Shown here piece after piece: positions 40,696 through 52,541 of a DNA stretch of 64,000 nucleotides. This DNA comes from Ancylostoma caninum (taxonomy: Eukaryota > Nematoda > Chromadorea > Rhabditida > Ancylostomatidae). A program made the position numbers and the translations under genes. The stretch covers positions 434,001-498,000 of the forward strand of contig JBAJFG010000633.1 in the NCBI GenBank assembly GCA_037903475.1. Reading direction: 5' to 3'. The notes below the pieces were generated by a model. The model searched no databases. It was not told where the DNA came from and saw only the letters and a list, made by a program, of their open reading frames with translations. The first letter of the stretch is position 1. Every line of letters begins with the position of its first letter.

Positions 40696-41863
40696 CCTGT
40701 ATATACAATGGACGGCAATGGCATTAGCCCATCTGCGGCCTCGAGAAGGACGTCGCGCAACCGTGCTGCGCGCGCCGTAATCTATGTATTCTGCTGCTCC
40801 TATGCAATTTTTAGCAGTTTTCCTACCCGATTTTAAGGATTTCCGAGCAAGGAAACGACCCTAGAATTAGCATTCCGGCGGCGACGACACCGATCCCATC
40901 GTGCGCGACCGGATCGCACTGCGTCCTTCTCGAGGCCGCGAATGGGCCATCGCCATTGCCGTCCACTGTATGTATAAAACTGAAACATTGTATGTAAGTC
41001 GTATGTACGTATGTAGCGAATAGAGGTGATTTCGACCGGAACTATCGATTGATTTGTCGATTATATCGATTTTATTGACTTTCCGTTATTTTTGCTCCAG
41101 GGTCGGTGGGAACATATTTACTGAAGTTCTTCAATACTCTAAACACACGATTATGACAGCCATTTTGCACGATTTATCGATTTATTGATTTTATCGATTT
41201 TTCCTTATTCGCATGGGGGCAAACAAGGACATGTCTACAGGGGTTCCTCAATACGCTGAGCACGAATATGAGAATCATTCTGCACAAAATATCGATGTAT
41301 TGATTTTATCGAATTTTTCGATTTGCGCTTGGGAACGGACGATTGCATGAGATACTTTCCCCACCTGCGTTGCGTCGGCCGAGCAGGAGCTAGAGCATTG
41401 ACAGAGGGTGGTGGGAGAAGACAGTACAGGGACCCGTTAGTAATCGGAGACGCAGAGAGCGAGACGACTTACGGTGCGCGGCAAGCTCTGGTCGTGGATC
41501 GTATCTCGTGCAACCGGGACGGACAAGGACATGTCTACATGGGTTCCCTCAATACGCTGAACACGAATAGACAAACTCATCTACCCCATAGGGAGGTCAA
41601 TACATGTTTTCTGGGGTTCCTCGATAAAAATATATGAATATGACAATCATTTTGTACGAATAGATCGATTCAATGTCACTGAAATAACTTTGATGCCTTT
41701 TCGCCCACGGGTCAGCGGGAAAGGGTCATTCGAGCTTTGCTAATATGGTGATCACCAAAATTATGAACATTTCAATGAATTTATCGGGGATAGTAATTGG
41801 CCTCTGCAATGTGGGATAGTGAAGATAGTAAAACACCCGAGCGAAGCCGTTTATGACTGCTAA
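40696..41863 (+). mobile_element. Non-autonomous Helitron related to the complete one
   Basis: After removing a nested MITE, the 5' end reads CCTGTATATATGTATAAAAC, then TGAAAC, close to the autonomous TCTGTATATATAAAAGTGAA. The body shares ATCGATTATATCGATTTTAT, CATGTCTACAGGGGTTCC and ATACGCTGAGCACGAATATG with 18.4-18.65 kb. The 3' end has CACCCGAGCGAAGCCG (the conserved hairpin, partly decayed) and ends in CTAA (41860-41863), fitting CTRR. It has no RepHel ORF, so it depends on an autonomous partner such as the one at 18.3-24.6 kb. Confidence 0.75.
40706..40968. mobile_element. TA-flanked MITE nested in the Helitron 5' end
   Basis: Inverted arms of about 50 bp: CAATGGACGGCAATGGC with CATCTGCGGCCTCGAGAAGG at the left, and CCTTCTCGAGGCCGCG with GCCATTGCCGTCCACTG at the right. 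TA duplications lie at 40704-40705 and 40969-40970. It is 263 bp and non-coding. Removing it with one TA restores the Helitron 5' terminal sequence. Confidence 0.8.
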
Positions 41864-42058
41864 CGACAAATTAATCAAAACTCCTTGGTGTCAGCTTTTT
41901 TTTTGAAGTCGTTTCACTCCGGACTGTCATTTCATTATGGAAACACAATTTTTCCGTTGTTAGAATTATTCGTCAGCACCGACCACGTTAGAATTATTCG
42001 TCAGCTTTCACCATAACAAAGAAACTATAACCCTGGTTTCAGCTTTATAAGTACATTC

Positions 42059-42310
42059 CTAAATGAACATATGGACGTCTTGGACAAAAAGAATGCAGTT
42101 TTGGACGTTGCTATGCCATTCAATGTTAATATTTATATTCTGCTGTTTAGATATTACTTGTACTCCAACAAAACCTCTAGATCTTTGCTGCCACTGAGAT
42201 GTTATGAAAATCCCGGGGCTCGATCTCACAAATGAAATAGGTCCTAGTGACCTATTAAGCCTCAATTTAGCGTCGGAAATTGTGTGAAACCTTAGAAGCT
42301 GCTTCACCAA
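42059..42310 (-). CDS. Candidate exon with CUB-like sequence
   Basis: Minus-strand open stretch of 83 codons. The segment ISFVRSSPGIFITSQWQQRS, then RGFVGVQVI, resembles the last strands of a CUB domain (hydrophobic-S...F.S......GF pattern), as found in nematode astacins and secreted adhesion proteins. It lies downstream of a signal-peptide-bearing ORF on the same strand. No clean TTTCAG acceptor was found before it. It could equally be chance similarity. Confidence 0.22.
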   Translation of the reverse strand: MVKQLLRFHTISDAKLRLNRSLGPISFVRSSPGIFITSQWQQRSRGFVGVQVISKQQNININIEWHSNVQNCILFVQDVHMFI

Positions 42311-42586
42311 TCTGCTGCTTAACCCATTAGCTCTAGGAATGGGCGGCCGCGAGAAAATGGCAATGCCCTCTTTTTATACTTCGCTGGGCTTAAAATCCGG
42401 CCATCGTTGAGCCTCAACGAAGAAGCGAGTTCACCGCTGCTACACCCAGATTTCGTGATTTATTCTGCCAAAAGATGTTGTACATAGGATAATGTCTACA
42501 CCTAGAACCTCCATGAAGGCTTCATTTCACCACAGGATCGTCCTTAAACTTTTCTTGGGAAAATAAATATTTTCAGTAGCTGCTCA

Positions 42587-42877
42587 TCACAAAGGTACCA
42601 TGCAAAACTGCCGAGTAACCCGATTTCGAGCTCTAGCCATTGGGGAGCACGTGGCAGAAGCCCGGGACCCCGGGACGGGCAGATAAGGGGATGAGGTTGC
42701 AGAATAGTTCACTCCCGGTAGTTCACACTCCAAGCAAATGCATGCTTCATTAGGTGAGCTATTCGTTTCTCCCCATTCTGGTAGGTAGCCATTGATACAA
42801 ACTTCGTTAGTACAGCTGCTCAACGAGGTAGAGGACAAGTACAGATAGAGGACAATGGAAAAAACTAAGGGTTTCAT
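42587..42877 (-). CDS. Candidate secreted Cys-rich (EGF-like?) first exon
   Basis: From the ATG at 42877 it reads MKPLVFSIVLYLYLSSTSLS, a plausible signal peptide (charged start, hydrophobic core), followed by CTNEVCINGYLPEWG and ACICLECELPG. The Cys spacing (CxxxxC, NG, CxCxxC, G) is reminiscent of an EGF-like module. A donor-like GTGAAC follows after LPG, and the ORF continues without motif. With the CUB-like stretch downstream it could form a small secreted gene; this is speculative, without transcript evidence. Confidence 0.25.
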   Translation of the reverse strand: MKPLVFSIVLYLYLSSTSLSSCTNEVCINGYLPEWGETNSSPNEACICLECELPGVNYSATSSPYLPVPGSRASATCSPMARARNRVTRQFCMVPL

Positions 42878-42959
42878 TTTCTTCTCCTTGTCAATTCTCC
42901 AGGCCCGTTCAAGTACAAAGTTATCCTTGCGGCTTCCTGCAGTGGCGTGCAATGTTCAA

Positions 42960-45900
42960 ATAGTGGTCTCCTTCACCAATAAAGGAGTACTATGTACTAC
43001 TGGAGGCACTGGAGTACACATGTCCGGAGTAGCCTATGTAAATTCAGGTAAACTCGAGTGAATGGCTAGGTTTGCTATGAGAACTAGTTTATGATATTTA
43101 CTTCAGTAATTTAATACTAATGAAATTCCTAAAGCCAATTTATCCGTGCTCGACAATCGGGAGTAAGGTTTCAGTTGGTTTTTGCCTTTATTTGTGTGCA
43201 TAAGTTCCCATATATACGGAGCCTCAGGGGTTGAGACTGGCAGTCTGTTCTCCTCGAAACTATCCAGAATAGATGGCGGAGATATCATTAAAATGTGTGG
43301 ATGCGCAGATTAACAGAGTACCAAGACCAAAGCTGCGCGGTCCCCGCCCCTCCCGTCCTCTATATACAAATTTTTGAAATCTGATCCTGCTACCACATCC
43401 AGACGTTCTGGACATGAACTCCCTTTTTGCCCATTTATCGGAAGCATTGCGCTGTTTCTCCCCACTATCCAGCCTATAGGCACTAAAGCAGCGCACTCTG
43501 TCCCTCTGAACGTCAGATTTTGGTTCTCAAAAGCCTCGCAAAAGACGATCGATGGCTTCAGAAGAAGTAGTGCTGGTGCCCTTACCGGCAGCGGCAATCG
43601 CTTCCTGTCCATCGGCTTGTGCCGGAGCGCAGCCGGTAAACACTCGCGGAATGTTATTAATAAGGACTCGCTATGCTTCAAATTGCATTCAGGCCGAGAA
43701 ACGAGGTTTGGCTGCCGCAGCGCCCTTTTCCCGGAAAGCCAGCTGAAATTTCTCGTTTTCAATGGCCACGCGGTGTCAACTCTCTGGAGGATATTTGCAC
43801 TTCAACTCCGTCAACATCGAAAAACGTTAGGATAATGGATGAGTCAGGGTTGCTTGTCCTGCCCTGTGGTTAATCTTGCCCTCCTCTACTGCCTGATTCT
43901 TTGGCCTGTTTCAGTTTTGCTGGCCGTTTCGGTCAAGTCTTCAACATGCCCTTCAATCTTTCCTCATTCTGCAGCCAATTTTAATAGAAGGATAGCTGTC
44001 GTACTGTGACGAGTGAGTAGTTTTGTTGTCTTATCATCATCTTGTTAACTTCGATTGAGCAATACACTTTCCCATTCAAATCTGGCTTTTTTGAACGTTC
44101 TTTAGTTGGACTTTGACCTCAGAATGTAGTTTCATTTTCCTTCATACAATGTCAAGTAATATCATGTATTCATTATTGAATAATGTAGAGAGCTAAAAAA
44201 ATGAAGGGTGAGTGGTAGTGGGAGGAGAGGTGCTCCTCACGGGAGACGGGAGTGACCAGCACCCTCCCCCCCCCCCTTTCCGTCTACATCTCTGCAGTCA
44301 TTCATTTTCTTCCGTCCGACAACGGATGTTGAAAAAAGGCACAGAGTAGTGTTTATTTCAGGAAGCTATAGCAAAATGCGCTTGTCAATCTATCCTGAAT
44401 TTTCCAGAGCGTGTGCGTATCCCTTAAATTTGTATGGTATATTTTCTCGTGTGAAGTATGTACGTGAAGATGTAGCATAATGCTCTGCTATGAAGTTCTG
44501 GGATAAAAGATGCGAGATTTCGAGTGCTATAGTTTCGCTGTTCTTTCACTACATCTATTTTGCCAGTGAGATGCTCTTTGTCCGCTTTTCGACAAGGCAT
44601 ATAGTGTTCTACTAGTACAAATGGTTTTCATGTGTAATTTGTCTGAAATCTCTCAATTTCCTTTTGGTCAAAATGATTTGAAAGCACTTTTACGCTTTAC
44701 GGGACCTTTCCGTCATTTTTTTTGACAGATTAATTTTATCTAATTTCCCTTGGAACTAAAACTTTTGAGGCGAATAACCATTCTTATTCCTTACATTATT
44801 TTGTCTTTCCTTGTGATCGAAAAGCGATCGACAGATCTGAAGACATCTGCGTTTTGTAGGGAGCATGACACAGATGGGACTGCTCAAGATTATCCCACGT
44901 CGCATGGGGCTGAGTTTCCATGCAATGGAAGAGTAGCCCGACCATCAAGTACACCAACGCTTAATGAAACCGCTCCATCCCCTCCCACCCCACCCCTCAA
45001 TAAAACTTTTGTGTAATTGAAAAACTCGGCGCTGACAACGCACTGCTCCGAGACTGCTGTGAATCATGAAAGGACTGAATGAAAAAAAAACTCGACTCAG
45101 TAGTGTTAAAGAGGAAATTCGAAGAGACTCCACTGATCGCAGAGCACATGCGGCACGACACTCTGATTGTCTGTGCATGCACCGATTTCAGTGATATCAT
45201 CCGCTCATTCTCGTTCAATTCTTCTGCTTTTTGTTTGAATGTGTCCAAATAGGTAACGAGACACTTGTCCACAATCAGAGTGTCGCGCCGCATGTGCATG
45301 ACCTCGACCACTGGAGTTTCTTGTTCGCGGTTCATCCTGTGGATGGAAAAGTACCAATCTATCGCGCCGAAGGGTTTTAGCCTCGAAATCTTGCCTTCGC
45401 TGTCTCGCAATGAATTTCGTGATACGTTTGGCACAAGCTTTTCTCAACTATGATGTAATTATTGCGTAGGGAAATAGTAGCCTTAGTTTTATATGCTCAT
45501 TTTTTTAAAATTTATCCTTCTCAAAATCAGAATCCTACTATTGCAGCTAGTCTCCTGTGCGAAGCATAGCTCTTCTTACATTTTTTACTCAGATTTTTCC
45601 CACTTTCTCCTCCACAACGCAAGCGAAGGGATATTTCATTACATTTCATCCTAAGTACATTTTCCTGAGCAGACACGTTTTCGCCCACTGAATGCCGTAA
45701 GAAATAGCAGTGCCGCCGGCTAAATAGCTATCGTATTCGCCTTCATTACACGCTCGGCGTTTTTACTGCGTCTGGATGGAGTTTCTTCGGGCAGACAAGG
45801 ATCGCACTCTTCATCAGCCGAGCAGAAGACACAGCGAACGACGTCACCGTGCTGGCACTCGAGTGCTCGTGTTCGGAGCACTCCGCTGGGGTAGCGCTTC

Positions 45901-46685
45901 TGCAAAACACTTTCACGAGAGTGGCAAAATGAGAGGGGCTGCACTTTTCGGCTGCGTCCGTCTCGATGCGGTCGTGAGCCACCCAGACCCGCGTCGCTTC
46001 CGCCTCGCCCTGATTGCGGCGCTTCTGAATTAGCGCTCTTTCAATCGTACCTACGCGATCTGGCGTCACTACACGCCGGTTCTTTCGATCTCGATGAGAT
46101 GTTTGACCTAGTGTCGAAGTAGCTGCTGGATCTAAATGGCCCATTCAGGCATCTGCGATGTTCCTATGATTCATAGCTTCGTATATGAGGCGACTTTTCT
46201 AAAGATTCTAAACCCTGGCGGCATCCGCTCAACACTCATGGGAATTATGAGCGATGCGGTATTGAATACGATTTCCTCTAGATTATGTAGGAATTACCCA
46301 ATTTACCCGAAAGTCATATAAATCTGAAAGAGACATGTACACTGGTCGTTGAGAATGCAAGAGTTACGCGAATTCTAGACGGATTTTGCGGTGGAAAGAA
46401 ATTTCTCAAAATGCTTGATTCACACACCTCACGTCTACATCCACATTCATGCTCTGTTTACTTTCAAGGAAGGGAGAGGTGAGAGCTTGTCAGTTTTTGC
46501 CAATTTTTGGTTTTTCAAATGCTGAAATACCAATAAATTACCAAAAAAAAATTGGTGCAGGCCTCTGGGGAATTTGCCATAAAATTGCGTGTGCATAATC
46601 ACCAGATCTTTTGATCTGTCAATGAATTCCCTACCTTGCCAGCTTGTTGATCACCTAGATCGCTTTACCTAAGTATTTGTGCCGC
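42960..46685. other. No firm gene; unassigned ORFs
   Basis: 43310-43762 (-) and 43374-43835 (+) are overlapping open frames of about 150 codons each on opposite strands. 45746-46144 (-) is open for 132 codons. None has a recognisable domain or splice pattern. CT-rich and C-run sequence occurs near 44262-44282. Inverted CGACACTCTGATTGT / ACAATCAGAGTGTCG copies lie at 45153-45172 and 45271-45290 and form a weak hairpin. Confidence 0.3.
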
Positions 46686-46855
46686 TATTTATGGTTGATG
46701 CGCATCAAATCTGACGAGTCGGCCTAAAATTTCACAAAGTTTCCGCAATGTCTCGATGCGGCGAAGATAAAAACGCAGTTTGTCCGACTGTTGCAACGGC
46801 AAAACCAGGAACATTCGCACGCCGTGTCAAATTTGACGCGCATCAACCATAAATA
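46686..46855. mobile_element. Small TA-flanked inverted-repeat element
   Basis: TATTTATGGTTGATGCGCAT, then CAAATCTGAC, at the left is mirrored by GTCAAATTTGACGCGCATCA, then ACCATAAATA, at the right. It is 170 bp with TA at both outer edges and no coding sequence. It fits a Tc1/mariner-type MITE. Confidence 0.6.
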
Positions 46856-49548
46856 CCGTCTATAGCACACGGATTAGCTGTCGTCGGTTAATTATGGAGA
46901 AATTGGGTTTTCTTTTTCCTTGGAATTCACTAGTGGTAGAAAAATTGAAGCGCAGAGAGAGCGAGAGGAGCGAGAGAGAGAAACAAGAAGGAAAAAACAA
47001 GAAGGAAAGAGTCCTCTGAACAAACCAAAAAACCGTTAATCCTGTTTCTTAAACAGAGGAAGAGTAAGAGAACTTAAAACTGTTCTGTCTTTGAGCTTCA
47101 TAGTATAATAATCCCATGATATATGTATAGTGAAATGGTGTGGAAAGTACGTAAGAGGTATCCATGAAAGATTTGGGGTGGAAGGGACAGCAGTCAAATT
47201 TTTAGCTGCAGCAGCAATTCTTTGAGGAGATGAATCTACTACTAGTGCACGAGAACTTGAAAGCTGCTACTCATGGAAACACAAAATTTGGGGGTGATCT
47301 TATAATTATGACACGTTCTAAATTCCTTACTTGGACTTTTTTCTCTCACTCATAAGCTTTCGACACATATGTAGTAGTGCCGTCTTCAGATCTCAACGTT
47401 GACAATGTACTGCTACCTCATTATAAGCTTCTTGCAATTCCTTTGTATTTCTTACCTCTGGATTGCGCCTCCCTGTGAGGAGGCTCGTATGTGAGCTTCA
47501 GAGTGCGATGTCTTGGAAAGCTCTCTGACACGTAAGAGGAAAGTTTTATTACATTTGTTGATGATGAGTAGCTATGATGAATGCAATAATTCTGTGTGGT
47601 GAAATTTCTTTGAACTTTTTTGCTAGTTCAGATGGAAAGAAGACTCGGAAATATCTCCGCCTTTTGTGGCGGTCACTTTAATACTTTATGTTTAAGTACG
47701 TAACTGAGCGTAGGCGGCTGGGCTGTCGTTGAAACCTCATTCATGCAGCACGGAGGAGGAATAGAAAGGAGGGTAGAAGGTTACTTGAACTCTAAGTGTC
47801 GCTGTCCTTTACACTTCCTCCGTTTGTGGCGGAATCAGCATCTTTAAAATTCATTCATTCAGTGCACTATTTCTAAGCCCATCCACTCAATTCAGTGGGA
47901 CTTAGAGGATGTTAACCGAGTCTACAACTGGTGAGCAGCTCAGAATTCCACTTTGCATGGCACAATTACGCTGCATTTTTCTCCACTACGCCACTCCTCC
48001 TTGTAAACAGAGCGATGTCACTCCCTATTCATTCTTATTTACCGTCTGCAGACAAAAACAAAACGTTCTCGTGCTACTAGCTTTGTTTGCACGAATCTGC
48101 TCATCATAGCTTGTCCCCATGAGCTTTCTTAATTTTCGACGAGAAATTATTCGTGCTAATTCATGTCCTGGCTATAGTGATAATTCATGCAATTAAAACG
48201 TAGCGACAAAGGATCGCTCTGAGACTGAGGAACAGAGAAGATTGTCCTGAGTCTATTAACCGTATAATGGCACTTGAGGACACTCAAGGACATGAGCCGT
48301 TGACTGAAATTTCTAATCTGTGCTGGATATTGAAGCAGATGAAAATTCTACCCGGCAGGCTGCGGGGGTAAATACGGAATATAATCTCCCCCTGAATTCA
48401 CGGAAAGGCCTTCCAACAACGAATAGAGTGAACATGATGAAGTTCTGCTAGAGGCTGGTAACATGTGAGAGGAAGACCTGCAAAAATATAGTTCATTTTC
48501 TAGTTTTTATGCTATAGCTGTGAACTGGTATCTTTTACTAATGCGTTATTCCACAGCATCGTGAAGTCTTGCTCAGGAGGTACTTATTACATAGGCATAC
48601 GTAGTTGGTTCTCCCTCTCAGTTCATGACTCCTCTTACTCGTCTCCTAAAGTAATTCTGAAGTCGATTTCTCCTCTAATTTTACGCATTCTTGAACCACA
48701 TCCATATCTTTATTTCAGTTTAGGTGCCTTGCAACCCTGGTTAATATAATATAGGTCATGAGGCTTTCTAGCCTCATGATCTTTATTAACGCTTAACGAC
48801 GAAGAATAACATTTCTTTGACGCAAAGCGATGCTGAGAACTAATTTCTTACTGTTGATTCTTTACTGAATGCGTTAAATATAACTATGTGGTGAATAATA
48901 CACCATTTGCGTGCTTAGCCGTGAATAGTAAATTGCTTGCGTGTTGAGAATTAGTACAAAAAAGTTTCCACTTCCGCCTGTCGCCATAGATTTTTCGACA
49001 TGTTACGTCAGTGCTGCGTGGGTTACATTCTATTCGCCATTTTCTCTGATAGTGAAAATTCCGCGTTTTCCTCAGGTCGTGGGGCTTACCTGCACGTATT
49101 TATGATTACTGCCCTTTCAGAAGATTCTATCGTAAAAACAACCACTCAGAGGAGGCGACGAAATGGAGTGGAGCTGTTTATTCCTTCATATGCGAAACTT
49201 GCAATGAATAATCCTTCAGTGAAAAGAAAGGACTTAGACACGTCCACTGAGTTTGTGACCCGATTAAACAGTTGCATAATGCCAAGGGCATGAAAATCGC
49301 CATGAGGATTCGCTTGCATTCGACATGGGTGGAAATGTAGCAAGATGGCGGCCCTTCTTGGGTGGTATCCTTTCTCAGCGCCATAACCTTGATGTACCCC
49401 GTCCAGCTCGGAAATCTCCATCTTTTGCAAATTCTTCTTGGTTCTCCTTCTCAATAGCTAGGTTCGTTGTATTCATTCTTTTACGCCAAAACCATGTTTT
49501 CTCGTGTAATCTTTCGATATTCCCACGTCCTTCATCTTTTGTACTATC
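46856..49548. other. No recognised gene
   Basis: A purine-rich stretch lies at 46955-47010. 49000-49293 (+) is open for 97 codons without motif. Nothing else is supported. Confidence 0.35.
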
Positions 49549-50020
49549 CTAAAGGCAACAGGAGCTGAAATTCTCGACTCTGAGCTGAGCTGCGGGTGAT
49601 GGAGTACAGACTCGGCACATCATAAATGTGAAACGAACACAGACGATGATGGCTTACCTGCAGAGAAAATGGAAAATTCGTCGCGAGCACACCTGACCGT
49701 GTTCGCGCGCGGACGAGTTTTCCCTGGCGCGAAAGCCATTGCGGCGCGTGGTTTTGGCCGAGTCCCGCCATGGAACCCTGTGAATTGAATGCACTTCGTT
49801 TTCACTTTGCACCAAACCACGCACCGCAATGGCTTTTTGCGCCGGGGAAAACTCGTCTGCGCGCGAACACGGCCAGGCGTGTTTGCGAAGAATGTTCCAT
49901 TTTCTCTGCAGGTAAGCCATAACTGTCCGTGTTCTTTTCACATTTATGATGTGCTGAGTCTGTACTCCATCACCCACAGCTCAGCTTGGAGTCGAGGATT
50001 TCAGCTTCTGCTGCCTTTAA
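49549..50020. mobile_element. Palindromic TTAA MITE, family A copy 2
   Basis: The left end CTAAAGGCAACAGGAGCTG and the right end GCTTCTGCTGCCTTTAA are inverted, and the arms are complementary along most of their length. Examples are CATCATAAATGTGAAACGAA / TTTTCACATTTATGATG and GCGCGCGGACGAGTTTTCCC / GGGGAAAACTCGTCTGCGCG. The centre is near 49790. Same family as 28870-29317 and 51521-51864. Confidence 0.8.
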
Positions 50021-50165
50021 GAACTCAGTGCCAATTTTCAGTTCTAGTTTGATGAGGCCTGTATTCCAATCTGCTCTATGCCTGCAGAAACGACCTTCTA
50101 GATTTCCCCGCCACAGAATGTTGTAAAAACAGTTTTCAGGTACATAAATACGTACCTGCCAGTAC
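50021..50165. other. Short intergenic spacer
   Basis: Nothing recognised. Confidence 0.4.
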
Positions 50166-50399
50166 CAGTGGCGGACGCAGGAGCCGAATTTTCAAAATTA
50201 ATTCGTAAAATAAACAAAAATTTTGCGATAGTTTTGTACTACTTGCTCATTCTCATTATAATTTTCTAAGATAATTATCATTGCCTATTCCATATTCAGA
50301 TTAACTCTTTATCATTTTCATTTACCACCCCTATCCTCGAAACGGCGGAGACTCCAATTTTTTCCACCCCCCTCCCCCGCCAACTCCGACCCGCCACTA
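50166..50399 (-). mobile_element. hAT-type MITE, older copy
   Basis: CAGTGGCGGACGCAGGAG at the left and CCGACCCGCCACTA at the right form the terminal repeats. The interior CCGTTTCGAGG/GGAGACTCC and C-run match the element at 60626-60861 in inverse orientation. No target duplication can be recognised, so it is old. Confidence 0.65.
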
Positions 50400-51520
50400 T
50401 TATCGACGAATCGATTATCTCTATTGCATTTCTAATCACCACTCATGGTAGACCTCATGTGAAGCGGGCAGGACTGACCGTTAATTGAATTCCTTTAATG
50501 AGCAAACCTCCTTTTCCAATGAGCAGTTAGTGCGGAGAGGGTGTGCCGTAGTCTGGTGGCTGACGATGAACTGTGACATTTAGTGCAAGATCCCTCCCTG
50601 AATAACCACTCTACTAAAAAGGACCTGAAGATTTGCCTTGATGTTGTACGATGTCTGATGAACGTCATTTTATCTCAGTATAGGTATTTAGCCGTAGATT
50701 GACGCTTTGTTCAAATATAATGTCGCGACCTCTGCAACACGGAACAGCTTTGTGGAGCAAAAGTTTCACAGCGAAAACACCCACAACGAAAATGTCAGGA
50801 AGTTATTTTGCCGTGGGTTAACAGTTGTCAATGTTAACAGTATGTGTTGGTTTTGTGTTACGGCCCCCAGGCTGTGTTAATTAGGTTCATGCTCCTCATT
50901 GCTCGATTCTCGCCTGCTTGGTGGACGGGGTTATCCCTTTCACACAAAAGGAATAGTCTTGAGTGAAAGGAATTATCAAATCACCCAAAGAAATAATCCC
51001 GGGTGGGTCAAGAATCTTTTTTGTACCACGTTCAATATCTTCTTGGAGCACTCGTAGTGAAATATTGTAGATTCATAAAATTTTCTTCTTTCTAGCTAGA
51101 AGTGTAAATGCAGTTAGTTATTACCACTTTTTTCCAAGTTTTTGCCATTCTTCACTCAAATGAAAGCAGACCTGTCGCCCACGAAAATTATTCCTGTTCT
51201 TCTTTTTTGGAAGGTTTTTTTTTGCTTTCACATGCTATCTGATTTACTACACCAGTTCGTTCCTGGCACTCGGCGGACAGATGGATTGTTAAATGCTCAC
51301 GTGGGAGCCTGGTATTTTTCTATCTCCTCGCCACTGCTCCAGTCTCATTATTTCTTTGGTTCTGTCTCTTTCTCTGGCTTCTTCAGTAAACGAGAGATTC
51401 TCAGCACTGCCGTCCTTTCCATTCTTCCCCTAGCCAACTTCATTCACTTGCACTCTGTTGGGAAAAGTCGCGCACAACTGCGATACTTGATTTGCTGAGA
51501 AGCCTCGGAAAACTCTCTTC
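50400..51520. other. No recognised gene
   Basis: 51142-51495 (+) is open for 118 codons without a recognisable domain. Nothing else is seen. Confidence 0.35.
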
Positions 51521-51864
51521 TTGAAGGCAGCAAGAGCGGAAATCCTCGATCCGAGCTGAAGTGGAGTGTTCCGATGTCGGGTGTGCATCCCACCACGAAA
51601 CCCAGTGAACTGAACGCATTTTGTATTACCTTTGCGCCCAACCACGCGCCGCAACGACTTTAGCGCCGAGGAAAACTCGTACCAGCGCGAACTCTTTAGC
51701 GCCGAGGAGAACTCGGCCAGGCGTGTTCGCGACGACGTTTCCATTTTCTCTGCAGGTAAGCCGTCATTGTCTGTGTTCGTTTCACATTTATGACGTGCTG
51801 ACTCTGTACTTCAGCACGCGCACCTCAGCGCGGAGTCGAGGATTTCGGCTCTTGCTGCCTTTAA
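51521..51864. mobile_element. Palindromic TTAA MITE, family A copy 3
   Basis: TTGAAGGCAGCAAGAGCGG at the left and GGCTCTTGCTGCCTTTAA at the right. The interior arms match the other family A copies (CTGCAGGTAAGCCGTCATTG, CACATTTATGACGTGCTGA). The right TTAA (51861-51864) is shared with the adjoining family B element. Confidence 0.8.
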
Positions 51865-52285
51865 AGGCAGTGTGTCACCTCGTTTCGTGGGCTGAAAATA
51901 CCAAAAGACTCTGGACCTTCTCGTCACGTTAATTCCAAAGATGTACGTCAAAGCTCATAAAAACGAAGACAACCCCGTTTTCGGAGGGTCCGAAAGTGCA
52001 GTTCACGGACCACCTGGGCGGAGCAGTCCGTGAATGTGCTGGCTGCCCGCCACGTCTGCAGCGTTGGCCAACACGTCTAGACGCGTCCAATCGATGAGAT
52101 CAACGATTTCAGGCGTCCACTCGGCTCGACAAACTGTTACAAATCCCGTCCCGAACAACGTTTAAAAATAGGGTTCAAAGACCCTTTTGTAACATTTTAG
52201 GTATATCGTTGGATTCAGCGTGTCGAGCAGATTCAGAATCTGGTAAAAGCTCGGACGCGAAAACGAGCTGACACACTGCCTTTAA
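51861..52285. mobile_element. TTAA-flanked MITE, family B copy 2
   Basis: TTAAAGGCAGTGTGTCACCT at the left and GAGCTGACACACTGCCTTTAA at the right (core AGGCAGTGTGTCA), with TTAA at both ends. The termini match the family B copy at 6366-6829. It begins in the same TTAA that ends the family A element, so one inserted at the edge of the other. Confidence 0.8.
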
Positions 52286-52541
52286 GTAAGCATCTAAACG
52301 ATACGAAGGAGGGGAAGCTGTGTTCCATTGAATGTGGACTCCTTGAATCCGACTCTAAAAAAGAACAAGAACATTTATTCCTTTTATGGTGATCGTTGTG
52401 TTCCATTGGGTTTGGGCTCTAACGTATAAAGTAGATATCCATAAAAAAAGCAATTCGATCCCGAAAGGTCATGCGTGAGAGATCATGTTTTCGCCACCAA
52501 TATACAATATATATGTATGTATATATACCAATTTATATGTA

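Noticed and set aside
40357..40836. 159-codon plus-strand gene
   Set aside because: It crosses the Helitron 5' boundary and half of a nested MITE.
43310..43835. Protein-coding gene on either strand
   Set aside because: Overlapping open frames on both strands, no motif, no signal to choose between them.
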